64,000 nucleotides of DNA from Amycolatopsis dendrobii (GCF_014145675.1 NZ_JACGZW010000002.1:124001-188000), one strand, 5' to 3'. Counted from the stretch's first letter, positions 42,040-50,661 are shown. A program made the numbers and translations. The notes: generated from the letters alone by a model not told the origin.

Positions 42040-42753
42040 TTAGCGCATGAACACATGGAATTTTCCATTGAATTCAACGACGTCCCAGGTGGCGAGGACT
42101 GTTCTTGCCAGGCGCTCTCGGTCCAGCACGATGTAGTCTTCGAAGCCCCAGCGTTCTGCGACTTCCTTGATCGCGGCTTTGAACCCCTTGATCTCAGTCA
42201 GAGTGTCGAGGATCTCGCTCAGGCTGGCGAAGCTGCCGATGTGGAAGTCGGCGAAGCGTTGGACGAGCTCGTCGCTGTCCGTGTCGATGTTTTTGAGCTG
42301 GAGGAAAGCCCAGAACGGCGCGCCGTGCTCACGGAGGCCGCGTTCGACTGGCGTAGCACCGTCGCTCTGGTGACCAGGTCGCCCGGCAGGCTGCTTGATC
42401 AGGTAGAGCCCGAGCAGGTCGGCGAGTTCTTTTGTCTGCGGGTCGCCAAAGTTTGCGTGGATCTCGAGTTCACGGGCGAGTCCGACGTGGTCGACGGTTC
42501 CGGTCACGGCGTAGTGGTGCAGGGTGCCGGGAACGGGGATTCGGTTGGCCAGTTCACGGGCGATGACGCGGGCACCCCAGTCGGGGATCTTCTCGCCGTC
42601 GCCGCCGGCCTCAGAGACGGCGTCGAAGATGACGTCGGCTAGGGCTCCGGGTTGCGGGACGCTGCCGGTGAGGTCGATCTCGCCGGAGTCCAGCTTTTCG
42701 CGGTTGGGTATGTGGCGATCCCTGTCGTCAGGGCTACGTGGGTGTTGTTCCAA
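42040..42753 (-). CDS. ArdA-like antirestriction/hypothetical protein
   Basis: 237 residues from a TTG at 42753 with AGGAGG 6 bases upstream. The C-terminal part (FADFHIGSFASLSEILDTL ... LARTVLATWDVVEFNGKFHVF) has the same layout as the last domain of ArdA DNA-mimic proteins and of the next gene (42798-43409), which also ends in VHVF. The first ~130 residues, with repeated acidic and Asp/Gly-rich segments, are not assigned. In an incoming element this would inhibit type I restriction. Homology is weaker than for the neighbour. Confidence 0.55.
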   Translation of the reverse strand: MEQHPRSPDDRDRHIPNREKLDSGEIDLTGSVPQPGALADVIFDAVSEAGGDGEKIPDWGARVIARELANRIPVPGTLHHYAVTGTVDHVGLARELEIHANFGDPQTKELADLLGLYLIKQPAGRPGHQSDGATPVERGLREHGAPFWAFLQLKNIDTDSDELVQRFADFHIGSFASLSEILDTLTEIKGFKAAIKEVAERWGFEDYIVLDRERLARTVLATWDVVEFNGKFHVFMR

Positions 42754-42797
42754 GTGGTACCTCCTTTCGGTGTGTTGGATAGGTGGGCGGGCCGGTG

Positions 42798-43409
42798 TCA
42801 GCGCGTGAAGACGTGCACCGTGCCGTCTGGATCACGCAGGACGTGCCAGCTGGCGCTCGCGTCCTGGGCGATCGCGGCGTAGTCGAGCGTGACGTACGGC
42901 CGGATCAAGGTGTCGGTGATGCGTCGATCGAGTTCTTGATGCCAGCCAAGGCTTTCTGCCAAGCTCCAGGCCCACGCCTCGGGCGACTGGTAGCTGCCGA
43001 CGTACTCGCTCGGGAAGTCGGCAAGCCTTGTGTAATCGTGGTCGATATGACGGACCCAGGCCGTAAACGCGCGGCCGTGCCGGACAAGTCCTTGCGCTAG
43101 TTCGGCGATCGCGGCACTGGTGCTGACGGTCGAGAGATCGATGTCGTCGAAGTCTTCGGTGGCGCGGACTACCCAGAGCTTGGCTCCGGGTACGGGCGAG
43201 CTGGCCAGCATTGCGTCGATGTCGGCCGCGATGTCGTCGGCGGACTGGTTGGCGTCGACCCACAGGCCGTGGTCGATGCCGCGCTCTGTGCTGGCGAGGT
43301 CGGTGACGTAAACCCGCGGCTGGCGGGCCTGTTGCCGTTCGGCAGTGCGGTGCCATGGATCGGTGTCGGCGTCATCGACCGGTTCGGTGTGTTCTGGTTG
43401 CGGTTCCAT
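42798..43409 (-). CDS. ardA: Antirestriction protein ArdA-like
   Basis: 203 residues from the ATG at 43409 (AAAGGAGG upstream), the start overlapping the replication-relaxation stop (TAATG). Domain 1: RVYVTDLASTERGIDHGLWVDA; domain 2 with AAIAELAQGLVRHGRAFTAWV; domain 3: FPSEYVGSYQSPEAWAWSLAESLGW and VTLDYAAIAQDASASWHV. Acidic (rich in Asp/Glu), as expected for a DNA mimic that occupies type I restriction-modification enzymes and protects a conjugating element on entry. Confidence 0.8.
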   Translation of the reverse strand: MEPQPEHTEPVDDADTDPWHRTAERQQARQPRVYVTDLASTERGIDHGLWVDANQSADDIAADIDAMLASSPVPGAKLWVVRATEDFDDIDLSTVSTSAAIAELAQGLVRHGRAFTAWVRHIDHDYTRLADFPSEYVGSYQSPEAWAWSLAESLGWHQELDRRITDTLIRPYVTLDYAAIAQDASASWHVLRDPDGTVHVFTR

Positions 43410-44272
43410 TAGGGTGTCCCTCCTTTCGGTGTGAGTAGTTGGGTGTGCGGCGCGGGTTCGGCCACGGTCGGCGGGCCGGGTGCGCCGCTGGCCATGAGCT
43501 GTTTGAACTCGGCTGTCGTGACGACCTGGAAGAGGTCGCGTTGAATAGCCGGGTCCGCCGCAAAAGCGGTAGAGAGCGCCCGTCGGCGCGCGGCATCCGG
43601 GACCACCCACCCAACCGCGGGAAAGAGCCCGTGGCGCGCTTGATAGCCGCCGGTCGCGGCGTAGCGCTGGTACGCCTTTGCTTTGCGCACCACCACGGTG
43701 GGATGTTCGGTCGCGAGATCCGCTTCGAGGTACCAGTGGTCTTCGAAGTCGCCGCTGACGGTGATGGCGAACAGGTCGGGCTTGAGCCATTCGAGCGTGC
43801 CGTGCGGGCCGGTGAACGATCGCCAGCAGGACGGTTCGGTCTCGATGGTGGTCACCTCGAGGTCGCCGGCCTGGTCGAGCTCGCGGAGGGTGACGGCAAG
43901 TTCGGCGGTCGCGAGGGTGTGTGCCGCAAACGCGGTGCCTGGCTCGATGAAGCGACGGCGGTACTTCTTGCCCTCCATGGTGCGGATTAGGCGCTCGCCG
44001 GTCGCACCGAGCTGCCAGGTAATGCCGGATGACCCGGCCCGGACGCCACCGATCCGGCGGGCGAGCCGAGCGACGAGGTTCTTCGCCTCGAGTCTGGTCA
44101 GTACGCGCATGACCGCCCCAGCCGCTGCACCGAGACTGGCGTGGCCGCGGGCGAAATGCAGCCTGCGGATGTGCGCGGTGGTGAGCAAACGGTGGGCGCT
44201 GATCGACTGCAGGATCGAGACGTCCCGGTCCGACAGATGAACCAGCAATGCGGTGACGTCAGCCGGGCTCAT
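43409..44272 (-). CDS. Replication-relaxation family protein
   Basis: 287 residues. N-terminal winged helix: LSDRDVSILQSISAHRLLTTAHIRRLHF and MRVLTRLEAKNLVARLARRIGG; the middle part (HTLATAELAVTLREL, WLKPDLFAIT, DHWYLEADLATEHPTVVVRKAKAYQRY) resembles a nuclease-like fold of the PF13814 family found in actinobacterial and firmicute plasmids and ICEs. The family is linked to plasmid replication or strand relaxation. It heads an operon with two ArdA-like genes. Confidence 0.82.
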   Translation of the reverse strand: MSPADVTALLVHLSDRDVSILQSISAHRLLTTAHIRRLHFARGHASLGAAAGAVMRVLTRLEAKNLVARLARRIGGVRAGSSGITWQLGATGERLIRTMEGKKYRRRFIEPGTAFAAHTLATAELAVTLRELDQAGDLEVTTIETEPSCWRSFTGPHGTLEWLKPDLFAITVSGDFEDHWYLEADLATEHPTVVVRKAKAYQRYAATGGYQARHGLFPAVGWVVPDAARRRALSTAFAADPAIQRDLFQVVTTAEFKQLMASGAPGPPTVAEPAPHTQLLTPKGGTP

Positions 44273-44296
44273 CGCGCGCCTCCCGGCCCCGCCTGG

Positions 44297-44317
44297 TGAC
44301 CCCCAAAGTGGGGGTCA
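44297..44317. promoter_or_regulatory. Inverted repeat upstream of replication-relaxation operon
   Basis: TGACCCCCA-AAG-TGGGGGTCA: 9-bp perfect arms, 3-bp centre, 25 bp before the start of the replication-relaxation gene. Position and size fit a repressor operator; an oriT-type nick-site hairpin is an alternative. GGGTATG repeats follow at about 44345-44362. Confidence 0.5.
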
Positions 44318-44438
44318 GTCCCATCCCAGAAGGGGATAGGTAGGGGGTATGACCTGCGGGTATGCGGACGGGTGGTCAACCTGAAGATACTGGCGAACAT
44401 ACGGGCGGAGACACTGCTTCTGGTGTTCGTCGATTTGT

Positions 44439-46640
44439 TCATGTCGTCCTCCGCTTCCGACCGATTCGCTTGATAGGCGGAGGAGTTGATGGAGGTATAG
44501 CTGTTTGCGGCTGGCTGTCGGTTTCCGAGGCGTCGTGCACCGTGTCTGTGGGCAGCGGGCCGTAGTTGGCCTGCGAGGCGGCCCGGACCAGCGCCGGGTC
44601 GATGGTCGGCGGCGTTGGCGGCAGCGTCTTGACGAGCGCCCAGCCGGACGGATGGCCGCCTGCCACGAGGTTGGCGTAGGCGTGGAACTGCGGCAGGGCC
44701 ATAACGTCCTCGGGTGTGAGGTCCGGGGCGAGTTTGGCGGTGTCGCGGGCATCCTCGTACTCAGTCGCGAATTGGAGCTTGGAGCGGGCGTTCAAGTCGA
44801 CGGCCGTGCGTAAGGGACCGGGAAACTGGGAACGGAACTGGGCGGCCAAAAACCAGCCGACGCCGAGCGAACGCGATACGGCGAGCGCGTCGGCGATCGA
44901 TACGGGGAGGTGCAGGAACCTCGGAGCTTCGTCGATGAAGACGGTCGCCGGGTTCTTGGCCACCGCCGGGTCGCTGGCGCGTTCCTGCGTGGCCTGCCAG
45001 ATGTCAGCGACAGCCAAGCTTCCGAGCAAACTGGCGGTGCCTGGCCCTATGAGACCTTCATTGAGCGGGAGTAGAACGATCTTGTTGTCACGGAACAGAT
45101 CACGGAGCCGGAAGCGGCCGCTGCGCTGGTCCAGCATCCGGATCAGCGCTGGGCGCAGCAAGAATTGGCGGAGCTTATTGAGCGGACTCGCGATGGCCCC
45201 GGCTTGTGCCTGGGGCGACTGTCCGTCGTACCAGGCCCAGAACCCAGCTAGCGCCAGGTCGCCCTGGATGCGGCCAACCTGTCGGTGGCGGAAGGCGGGG
45301 TCGGTGAGCAGCCGGGTCAGATCGACGAGTGTGGCTGGTTCCGCTGGGGTGCTGGCTCTGGCCAGGGTGCGTAGACACGCCGAGAAGATGTCCTGCGTCC
45401 GCGGTCCCCAACCGTCGCTGAAGACGGCGGCGAAGACGGCCAGGATGCCGTCGACCACGACATCGGGGTCGCGCTGCCCGACGTCGAGCGGGTTGAAGCC
45501 GACCGGTGTGGCGTCACCGGCGTTGAGCTCGACAACATCGTCGATGCGGCTTTTGGGGATGCGAGCCATGAGGTCATCGATGAGCTGCCGCTTGGGGTCG
45601 AGGACCGCGACCGGCCTACCCGCCTCGATGTCGGCCAGGATGAGGTGCTGGATGGCGCTGGTCTTGCCGGAGCCGCTTGGGCCGTAGGCGATCCCGTGGT
45701 AGGTCTGGTCCTGCGGCGAGATACCGATCTGGCGGGTGTCGCCTGGTGCCGCGCTCGTCGCGAAGACGCGCGGGCCGATGTGGACAGTGGGCGCGGCGCG
45801 GAGCACCTTGGGGTGGAGCGGCGGAAGCCCCGGCAGTTCACCGTCGCCAATCGGCCAGCCGAGTAGGCCCACCAGTTCCGCCGCCGCCAGGTGCAACGGC
45901 CAGCGCCGGGGCAGCCGGGCTTCGTTGAGGGCCGCTGCTTTCTCCGGTGCCAAGCTGATCTGTACGCCCGGACTGCGCGCCGTGGAGATGGCGCTCAGCA
46001 GCCCGGTGACGAAGCGTCGCCGCCGGTCGCCGTCGCTACTGGCGGCACCGAGCCGGATGGTGACGCGAAAGCCAGCTTGGGAGACCCGTTCCTCCAGGCG
46101 CTGCCGTGTTTCGGAGCTGGCAGGCCTGGTGCCGATCGTGAGGGCGTCGAGCAATGTGCTGTCGGGGTCGGGCGTGCTCCGATGAACTGGTCGTGGGGCG
46201 TGCCGCGGGCCGAGGACGATCTGGAGCACCAACGACTCGCCGGCGTGGAGACGGACCGCTAGCGCCGAGAGCAGGGCGAGCGTCGTCTGCTCAGCGGTGT
46301 CCGTGCGCAGGGGCAGATTCGCGGACTGCAGCCGGAGCTGCCTGGCCACGTTGACCGCGGGCCGCGGGTCTGGGCCAGTCGACGCGGTACCCGTCAGGAT
46401 CGTGCCGGGCAGCAGGTCGCCCAGCAGCCGCCGGAGCGGATGGACGTCGCTGGTCCGGCAACCGAGTAGATGTTGGGTGTCAGCGACGCCTGCGCGGGCT
46501 TCGAAGACGACGCGCGGCTCGTCCCGGTCGGACGCCAGACGCTCCAGGAACCGGAGCACTGCGGGGAGTTCCAGCGGACGCGGCAGGTGCAGCTGGGAGA
46601 AGACAAGGGAGGTCGCCTCAGGCACCATGGCGACCGCCAT
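44439..46640 (-). CDS. VirD4/TraD-like conjugative coupling ATPase
   Basis: About 733 residues from the ATG at 46640 (46628 and 46736 are alternatives). Walker A GPSGSGKTS near residue 320, followed by VAVLDPKRQLIDDL; Walker B ATVFIDEAPRFLHLP near 567; then the TraG/TraD-like LGVGWFLAAQFRSQFP and a C-terminal Pro-rich, basic tail. The N-terminal ~300 residues are poorly conserved and lack a clear membrane segment, so it may be anchored by partners. It should bring the DNA substrate to the transfer pore. It overlaps the small upstream gene. Confidence 0.82.
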   Translation of the reverse strand: MAVAMVPEATSLVFSQLHLPRPLELPAVLRFLERLASDRDEPRVVFEARAGVADTQHLLGCRTSDVHPLRRLLGDLLPGTILTGTASTGPDPRPAVNVARQLRLQSANLPLRTDTAEQTTLALLSALAVRLHAGESLVLQIVLGPRHAPRPVHRSTPDPDSTLLDALTIGTRPASSETRQRLEERVSQAGFRVTIRLGAASSDGDRRRRFVTGLLSAISTARSPGVQISLAPEKAAALNEARLPRRWPLHLAAAELVGLLGWPIGDGELPGLPPLHPKVLRAAPTVHIGPRVFATSAAPGDTRQIGISPQDQTYHGIAYGPSGSGKTSAIQHLILADIEAGRPVAVLDPKRQLIDDLMARIPKSRIDDVVELNAGDATPVGFNPLDVGQRDPDVVVDGILAVFAAVFSDGWGPRTQDIFSACLRTLARASTPAEPATLVDLTRLLTDPAFRHRQVGRIQGDLALAGFWAWYDGQSPQAQAGAIASPLNKLRQFLLRPALIRMLDQRSGRFRLRDLFRDNKIVLLPLNEGLIGPGTASLLGSLAVADIWQATQERASDPAVAKNPATVFIDEAPRFLHLPVSIADALAVSRSLGVGWFLAAQFRSQFPGPLRTAVDLNARSKLQFATEYEDARDTAKLAPDLTPEDVMALPQFHAYANLVAGGHPSGWALVKTLPPTPPTIDPALVRAASQANYGPLPTDTVHDASETDSQPQTAIPPSTPPPIKRIGRKRRTT

Positions 46641-46854
46641 TCTTCCCCGGCGGGGGCGTGACGCTGCTGTTGGCTGGTCGACCTTCGGCGGCTTGCGCCT
46701 GGGCTTCGCGCTCGGCTTCCGCCAGGGCAAGGCCAATAATGGCTTTGGAGAGCTTTCGCATGTCCGGGGTGTCCCGGCGAACGCTGCGGACGCGTAGGCG
46801 TCGCTCGCGATGGAGTTGTTTATTGGTCTTACGGTCTTTGGGGGCTGGGGCCAT
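46618..46854 (-). CDS. Small basic protein preceding the coupling ATPase
   Basis: 78 residues, ATG with GAGGTGA 4-5 bases upstream. Basic first half (KDRKTNKQLHRERRLRVRSVRRD), then an amphipathic helix (MRKLSKAIIGLALAEAEREAQAQAAEG). Its end overlaps the start of the coupling ATPase by 23 bases, implying translational coupling. No family recognised; it could be a DNA-binding transfer accessory. Confidence 0.65.
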   Translation of the reverse strand: MAPAPKDRKTNKQLHRERRLRVRSVRRDTPDMRKLSKAIIGLALAEAEREAQAQAAEGRPANSSVTPPPGKNGGRHGA

Positions 46855-46917
46855 AGATCACCTCACTTTCTCTTTATGGCTTATGCTGCATGGATTCAAC
46901 ACTTGGCAACGGGTTTA

Positions 46918-46946
46918 CTTATTGACTATTTTGGACGGTCCGTCAA
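46918..46946 (-). promoter_or_regulatory. Possible promoter for the coupling-protein operon
   Basis: On the minus strand TTGACG (46946-46941) is followed after 17 bases by AATAAG (46923-46918) in an AT-rich stretch, 64 bp before the first gene. The near-palindrome TTGGACGGTCCGTCAA (46931-46946) overlaps the -35 element and could be an operator. Confidence 0.4.
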
Positions 46947-47001
46947 GAATGTTTGTTCATTTGACAACACGGGTGTGTGACATGTGTCGGTTTCCGTCCG
47001 G

Positions 47002-47202
47002 TCACCAACGGGAGCGTCGCCACCGGATGTAGGCCGCGACGCACCAGATGAGGAGCCCGATCACGAACCCGCCGGCCAACCAGGGAACGACAGGCTGCAG
47101 GAATCCGACCGCCACGTTGAGCGCGACGGACGCGCCGAGCAGTGCCAGGCTGACGCGCAGCAGCCACACGACCGGGTTTCGGGGTCCGCCCTTGTCGTTC
47201 AC
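47002..47202 (-). CDS. Small two-helix membrane protein
   Basis: 66 residues, start overlapping the methylase stop (ATGA). Two membrane segments (VVWLLRVSLALLGASVALNVAVGFL and VPWLAGGFVIGLLIWCVAAYI, cited in parts) and a basic end. No family recognised; probably part of the transfer apparatus. Confidence 0.65.
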   Translation of the reverse strand: MNDKGGPRNPVVWLLRVSLALLGASVALNVAVGFLQPVVPWLAGGFVIGLLIWCVAAYIRWRRSRW

Positions 47203-47795
47203 GGGGCGTCTCCGCTGCGCTGCAGGTCGCTGGGGATGGGATAACCGGGAATCGTGATGTCCGAGGGGATCTGGTTGCCCCAGACCGACCAGTGCTGCAC
47301 GCTCGGGGGTCGCCTGCGGGCGAACAGTTCCAGGAATGGGCCGTCCGAGATACGCTCGATGACGGCGTACTGCTCGTCGGGCTTGCGGGAGTGTTCCTGC
47401 ACCGGCGCGTTGATCCAGGTTGGCTGGCTGCGAAACCGGACTGGGGCGTTGCCTCTGGTAGCGAAGAGGAGATGCTCCGTCGAGTTACGTAGGTAGGTGC
47501 CGAGCCCCAGCCGGAATTTCACCCAGGTCAAGGGGGAACGGACGGTGAAGCCCCACGCCTCGGCCACGTCAAAACCGTCACGCAGGGTCGCATTCGTGAC
47601 CCACAGCCACAAGTGGGCGTCGGGCGCGGCCAGTTCATTCACGGGCAGCGCCTTGATGCGCTTGAGGCTCATGAGTGAGTAGTGCTGGACGGCTCCGCGG
47701 CCACCTTTTTGCTGGATATCCCACGGTGGGTCGGCCAGGATGGTGCGGAACGTGGTTGGCGTGCTGGGTTGTGGTGAACGAACCTCCTTTTGCAT
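47199..47795 (-). CDS. MT-A70 family adenine-N6 methyltransferase
   Basis: 198 residues, ATG with AGAAAGGAGG upstream. Catalytic motif ADPPWDI near residue 22; SAM-binding WVTNATLRDGFDVAEAWGF; LTWVKFRLGLGTYLRNSTEHLLFATRG is diagnostic in parts (WVK, GLGTYLRNSTEHLLF). Bacterial MT-A70 enzymes on mobile elements methylate adenine in DNA and often protect against restriction. No restriction endonuclease is adjacent, so it is likely an orphan methylase that complements the ArdA genes. Confidence 0.88.
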   Translation of the reverse strand: MQKEVRSPQPSTPTTFRTILADPPWDIQQKGGRGAVQHYSLMSLKRIKALPVNELAAPDAHLWLWVTNATLRDGFDVAEAWGFTVRSPLTWVKFRLGLGTYLRNSTEHLLFATRGNAPVRFRSQPTWINAPVQEHSRKPDEQYAVIERISDGPFLELFARRRPPSVQHWSVWGNQIPSDITIPGYPIPSDLQRSGDAP

Positions 47796-47879
47796 GTGTG
47801 CCTCCTTTCTGCTTCCTGGCGGTTTGTGCGGGCCAGGAGTTGCTGCCAGTTAAACGAAGGTCGGGGTTTAAGGGGAACC

Positions 47880-47923
47880 GTGGGTTCGCTCGAAGGTTCG
47901 GGCGAACATTCGAGCGAACCCAC
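47880..47923. repeat. Iteron-like TTCGNNCGAA array within a 15-bp inverted repeat
   Basis: Three copies of TTCGNNCGAA (47885-47894, 47898-47907, 47909-47918), spaced 13 and 11 bp, lie inside a perfect 15-bp inverted repeat (47880-47894 with 47909-47923). It sits between the VWA gene end and the MT-A70 start. There is no T tract, so an operator or replication/transfer origin is more likely than a terminator. Confidence 0.5.
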
Positions 47924-47986
47924 TGCAACTAGCCCAAAAGAATGCGCCGGTAGCCGCGACGACAAACGGCGTCCGGAAGCGTTGTA

Positions 47987-48703
47987 CTATTTTCTACGGT
48001 TTCGAGACGCAGGACGGCGTCGCTTACGGTGTTGCACCAGACTCGTAAAGAGCGCACGGGCCACGGTGCCGGGCGGATCATCTCGTTCGATCTGGCTCAC
48101 GGTGATGGCGTCGTCCAACACGCCCGCGGGAAGGTGCGTGCCGAGGACCACCGCGTGGACGGTGCCGGGGAACGCGGCAAGGTCGCTGAGTACCCCGCGC
48201 GGATCGGCGTCCATGAGCAAGAAATCCGACAGCACGACCAGCGTCACCTCGCGCGCCGGGTGCGCCTTGGCGATCTTGGTCGCTCGGCGGAGGCTGGGCG
48301 CGAGTTCGCTGGACCCCGCGCCGTCTCGGGGGATCTGCAGCCCGCGGCGGAGTTGACGGACGCCTGTGCGGGTGATCGGGACCGGGCCGACCTCGCCGCT
48401 CGACGGGGTGTCGAAGTGCACCACCATGCCGAGTTCGTGCGGCGCTCCGTTACGCGCGATGGCGGAGAAGGCCCGGTCGACCTCGGCGAATCGGTTCGAC
48501 AGGGGATCTGCCCCGATCGGCGAGACGACCGACCCGGAGTTGTCGAACACCGCGATAAGCAGTGTCGGCATGGCCGCCGGTCGGCCGGGATGCCCCAGCA
48601 CGTACCTCGGTTGCGGGGCGTCAGTTGCCTCGGTTTGAGGTGCGTTCCCGAGCAACCGGCCCGGCAGGACGGTGCTCGGCAGGAGCACGCCGCGGGGCAT
48701 CAC
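47987..48703 (-). CDS. VWA (von Willebrand factor A)-like domain protein
   Basis: 238 residues; the start overlaps the stop of the membrane-protein gene (ATGA). After ~45 N-terminal residues the VWA fold begins with LLIAVFDNSGSVV, whose D54-x-S56-x-S58 is a complete MIDAS motif; later VTLVVLSDFLLMD matches the second metal loop and GTVHAVVLGTHLP a following strand. The C-terminus is strongly basic (RKRRRPASRNRRK). Metal-dependent ligand binding is expected; the partner is likely the co-encoded lipoprotein or membrane protein. Confidence 0.75.
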   Translation of the reverse strand: MMPRGVLLPSTVLPGRLLGNAPQTEATDAPQPRYVLGHPGRPAAMPTLLIAVFDNSGSVVSPIGADPLSNRFAEVDRAFSAIARNGAPHELGMVVHFDTPSSGEVGPVPITRTGVRQLRRGLQIPRDGAGSSELAPSLRRATKIAKAHPAREVTLVVLSDFLLMDADPRGVLSDLAAFPGTVHAVVLGTHLPAGVLDDAITVSQIERDDPPGTVARALFTSLVQHRKRRRPASRNRRK

Positions 48704-49803
48704 CGGGCACCGCCGTCCTGGCGGAGCCGCCGCCCGATCACCCCGCTGACGTAACCGTTCGCGTAGCCATGACCGGCAACGCCGGGATTACGCCGGAGGA
48801 CACGGAAACTGAGCGCCTGCACCCGTTTGTTCGCAGCGTGGCCACGGAGCACCGCTTCGGCCTGGGCGGAACGGGCTGCCTCAACAGCCTCTGCCCGCGC
48901 CCTGATCGCGGCGTCGCCGGCCAGCCGCCGGTGATGCCGCTCAGCGCGTGCCACCCGCTTGGCATACGTACTGAGGAGATCCGCGACGTCGTCTTCCGCC
49001 TGGTAGCCGAGCAACCCCGACGCCAGCGCGGTCGCGACCGCGATGAGGCCATAGGTGAGGCCCGACGAGACGCCTTCCACCGACGAGCGCAGGGCGAACA
49101 CGGCGAACGCCAGCAGCGCCGCGACGACGATCGAGATGACGCCGACGAGCTTCACGACCCCCGCGCCGTTCTCAGTGCCAGCAAACAGCCGCTGGTACCG
49201 CAGTTCGTCCGCGCTCAGCGACTCCGGCTCGCGGCGACGCATACGGGCCAGCTGCAGCTGCTTGAGTTCACTGCCGACGAGGCCGCTGCACGCGCCAGCC
49301 AGCCCCGCTGAGAGTGCCTGACCGGCCGCGATCGCGGGCACATCGCCCCATGAAATCGCCGCCGACCAAAGGCCGCTGGCCTCGCCCAAGGTCAACAGCG
49401 GCCAGGCAATCCAGTACCTCAGCTTCGCGCCAGGCTGGCGACGGACGTGCGGTGTCAGGACCCGCGCCGCGTGTCGTTGGTGCTCGTACGCCGCGGCCAC
49501 CGCCTTGCTGCTCTCGGCCACCAGCTCCAACGCGGCATCGGCTGCAGCATCGAGCCCTCGTGCTGGAACCGTGTGTTCACGGGCCACCGCTTCGCCAGCC
49601 GCCGACCACAGCTGCTCCTGCTCCTCGGCAAGGCGGCCGTACTCGTCCTCCGAATAGAACGTGCCGACCTCCGTCGACCGGGGCACGCTCGTCGCCTCGT
49701 CGATTCGAGGCAAGGCGATCTCGTCTGTCGTCTCGTCCCACGAGCTTGTCGCGTCCTCTGCCGCGGGGAAATCGACGCGCGCGGCTCCGGTGCGGCGGCT
49801 CAT
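48700..49803 (-). CDS. Polytopic membrane protein of the VWA operon
   Basis: 367 residues from the ATG at 49803, overlapping the upstream stop (ATGA). Acidic N-terminal ~60 residues, a helical region (EEQEQLWSAAGEAVARE ... AAAYEHQRHAARVL), two pairs of membrane helices (WPLLTLGEASGLWSAAISW, AIAAGQALSAGLAGACSGLVG; VVKLVGVISIVVAALLAFAV, GLTYGLIAVATALASGLLG) and a long coiled-coil C-terminus. No family recognised. It bridges two VWA-type proteins in one operon. Confidence 0.68.
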   Translation of the reverse strand: MSRRTGAARVDFPAAEDATSSWDETTDEIALPRIDEATSVPRSTEVGTFYSEDEYGRLAEEQEQLWSAAGEAVAREHTVPARGLDAAADAALELVAESSKAVAAAYEHQRHAARVLTPHVRRQPGAKLRYWIAWPLLTLGEASGLWSAAISWGDVPAIAAGQALSAGLAGACSGLVGSELKQLQLARMRRREPESLSADELRYQRLFAGTENGAGVVKLVGVISIVVAALLAFAVFALRSSVEGVSSGLTYGLIAVATALASGLLGYQAEDDVADLLSTYAKRVARAERHHRRLAGDAAIRARAEAVEAARSAQAEAVLRGHAANKRVQALSFRVLRRNPGVAGHGYANGYVSGVIGRRLRQDGGAR

Positions 49804-50594
49804 TTGGCGGCCTCCGCGTAGTCGGTGACCGACGTGCACTTCACGGCTGAGGCGTGGCGGCACAACTCGTCGTAGTAGGCCACCAACCCCTCGACCACGG
49901 ACGACGACGGCGTGCCGTTCGCGATTCGGCCGAGCCCAGCCGCCGTCACCGACGCGCCGGACAGCGTGGGGACGGTCTCCTGGTCGGCTAGAGCCGCGGC
50001 TTCCTGCTTGCTCAGCGCACGCGCCCCGAGATCCACCCGAACGTTCTGGAAACCGTCAGTGAGGATCGTGAAGTCGAGCCGGTACGGTCCGCCGAGTTGC
50101 TGGACCCATTCACTGGCCAGCCGGTACTGCGCCGTGATGTCGCTGGCGCTTCGGGGCAGCGCCGCCACCGTAGGGGCGTACGCAGCCCGGACCGTCGCCA
50201 TGAGCTCGGCCACCGCGGCCGGGACGCGGCGCAGGCGGGCGTTGTCCGTCGCGCCGGCCATCTTGAGCGAGCCGTCGAACAAGACGGTGGCAGCCGCACT
50301 GGATGCGGTGAAGACCAAGACGCGCAGGTGGCCGCCGCACACCGCGGTGCGCGTGGCGATGGCCTCGACGACCTGCATGCGCTCCTGCGCGATTTGGTCA
50401 GATGCGCTCGAGCCGGTGCCGTCGATAGCGACGAGCGCGGCCGGCGGCCTCGCCGGGTCGCACTGGGTGAGTCGCTGCTGGTTGGTCGCCAGGTCGTTCG
50501 GAGCGGACGTGGGCGCACCGCAGGCGGTCACGGCGAGGACCGCGGCCAGCAGGACGACGACGATGCGGCTGAGGAAGGAGACGTAGGCAGACAG
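49800..50594 (-). CDS. VWA-like lipoprotein (probable CTG start)
   Basis: 264 residues if translation begins at the CTG at 50594, which has a perfect GGAGG exactly 6 bases upstream and gives a textbook lipoprotein signal (LSRIVVVLLAAVLAVTACGAP, lipobox VTAC). No ATG, GTG or TTG lies nearby; starting at 50741 would overlap the preceding gene and bury the signal. The mature part has LVAIDGTGSSAS (a degenerate MIDAS-like strand), LRVLVFTASSAAATVLFDGS and LDFTILTDGFQNVRVDLG, consistent with a VWA fold. Exported and lipid-anchored. Confidence 0.68.
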   Translation of the reverse strand: MSAYVSFLSRIVVVLLAAVLAVTACGAPTSAPNDLATNQQRLTQCDPARPPAALVAIDGTGSSASDQIAQERMQVVEAIATRTAVCGGHLRVLVFTASSAAATVLFDGSLKMAGATDNARLRRVPAAVAELMATVRAAYAPTVAALPRSASDITAQYRLASEWVQQLGGPYRLDFTILTDGFQNVRVDLGARALSKQEAAALADQETVPTLSGASVTAAGLGRIANGTPSSSVVEGLVAYYDELCRHASAVKCTSVTDYAEAAK

Positions 50595-50661
50595 GAAGCA
50601 CCTCCGATCTGTAGACGGGGACAAGAGGGAGGTGGGGCGGCAGAGCCGCCCCACCAGTCGA

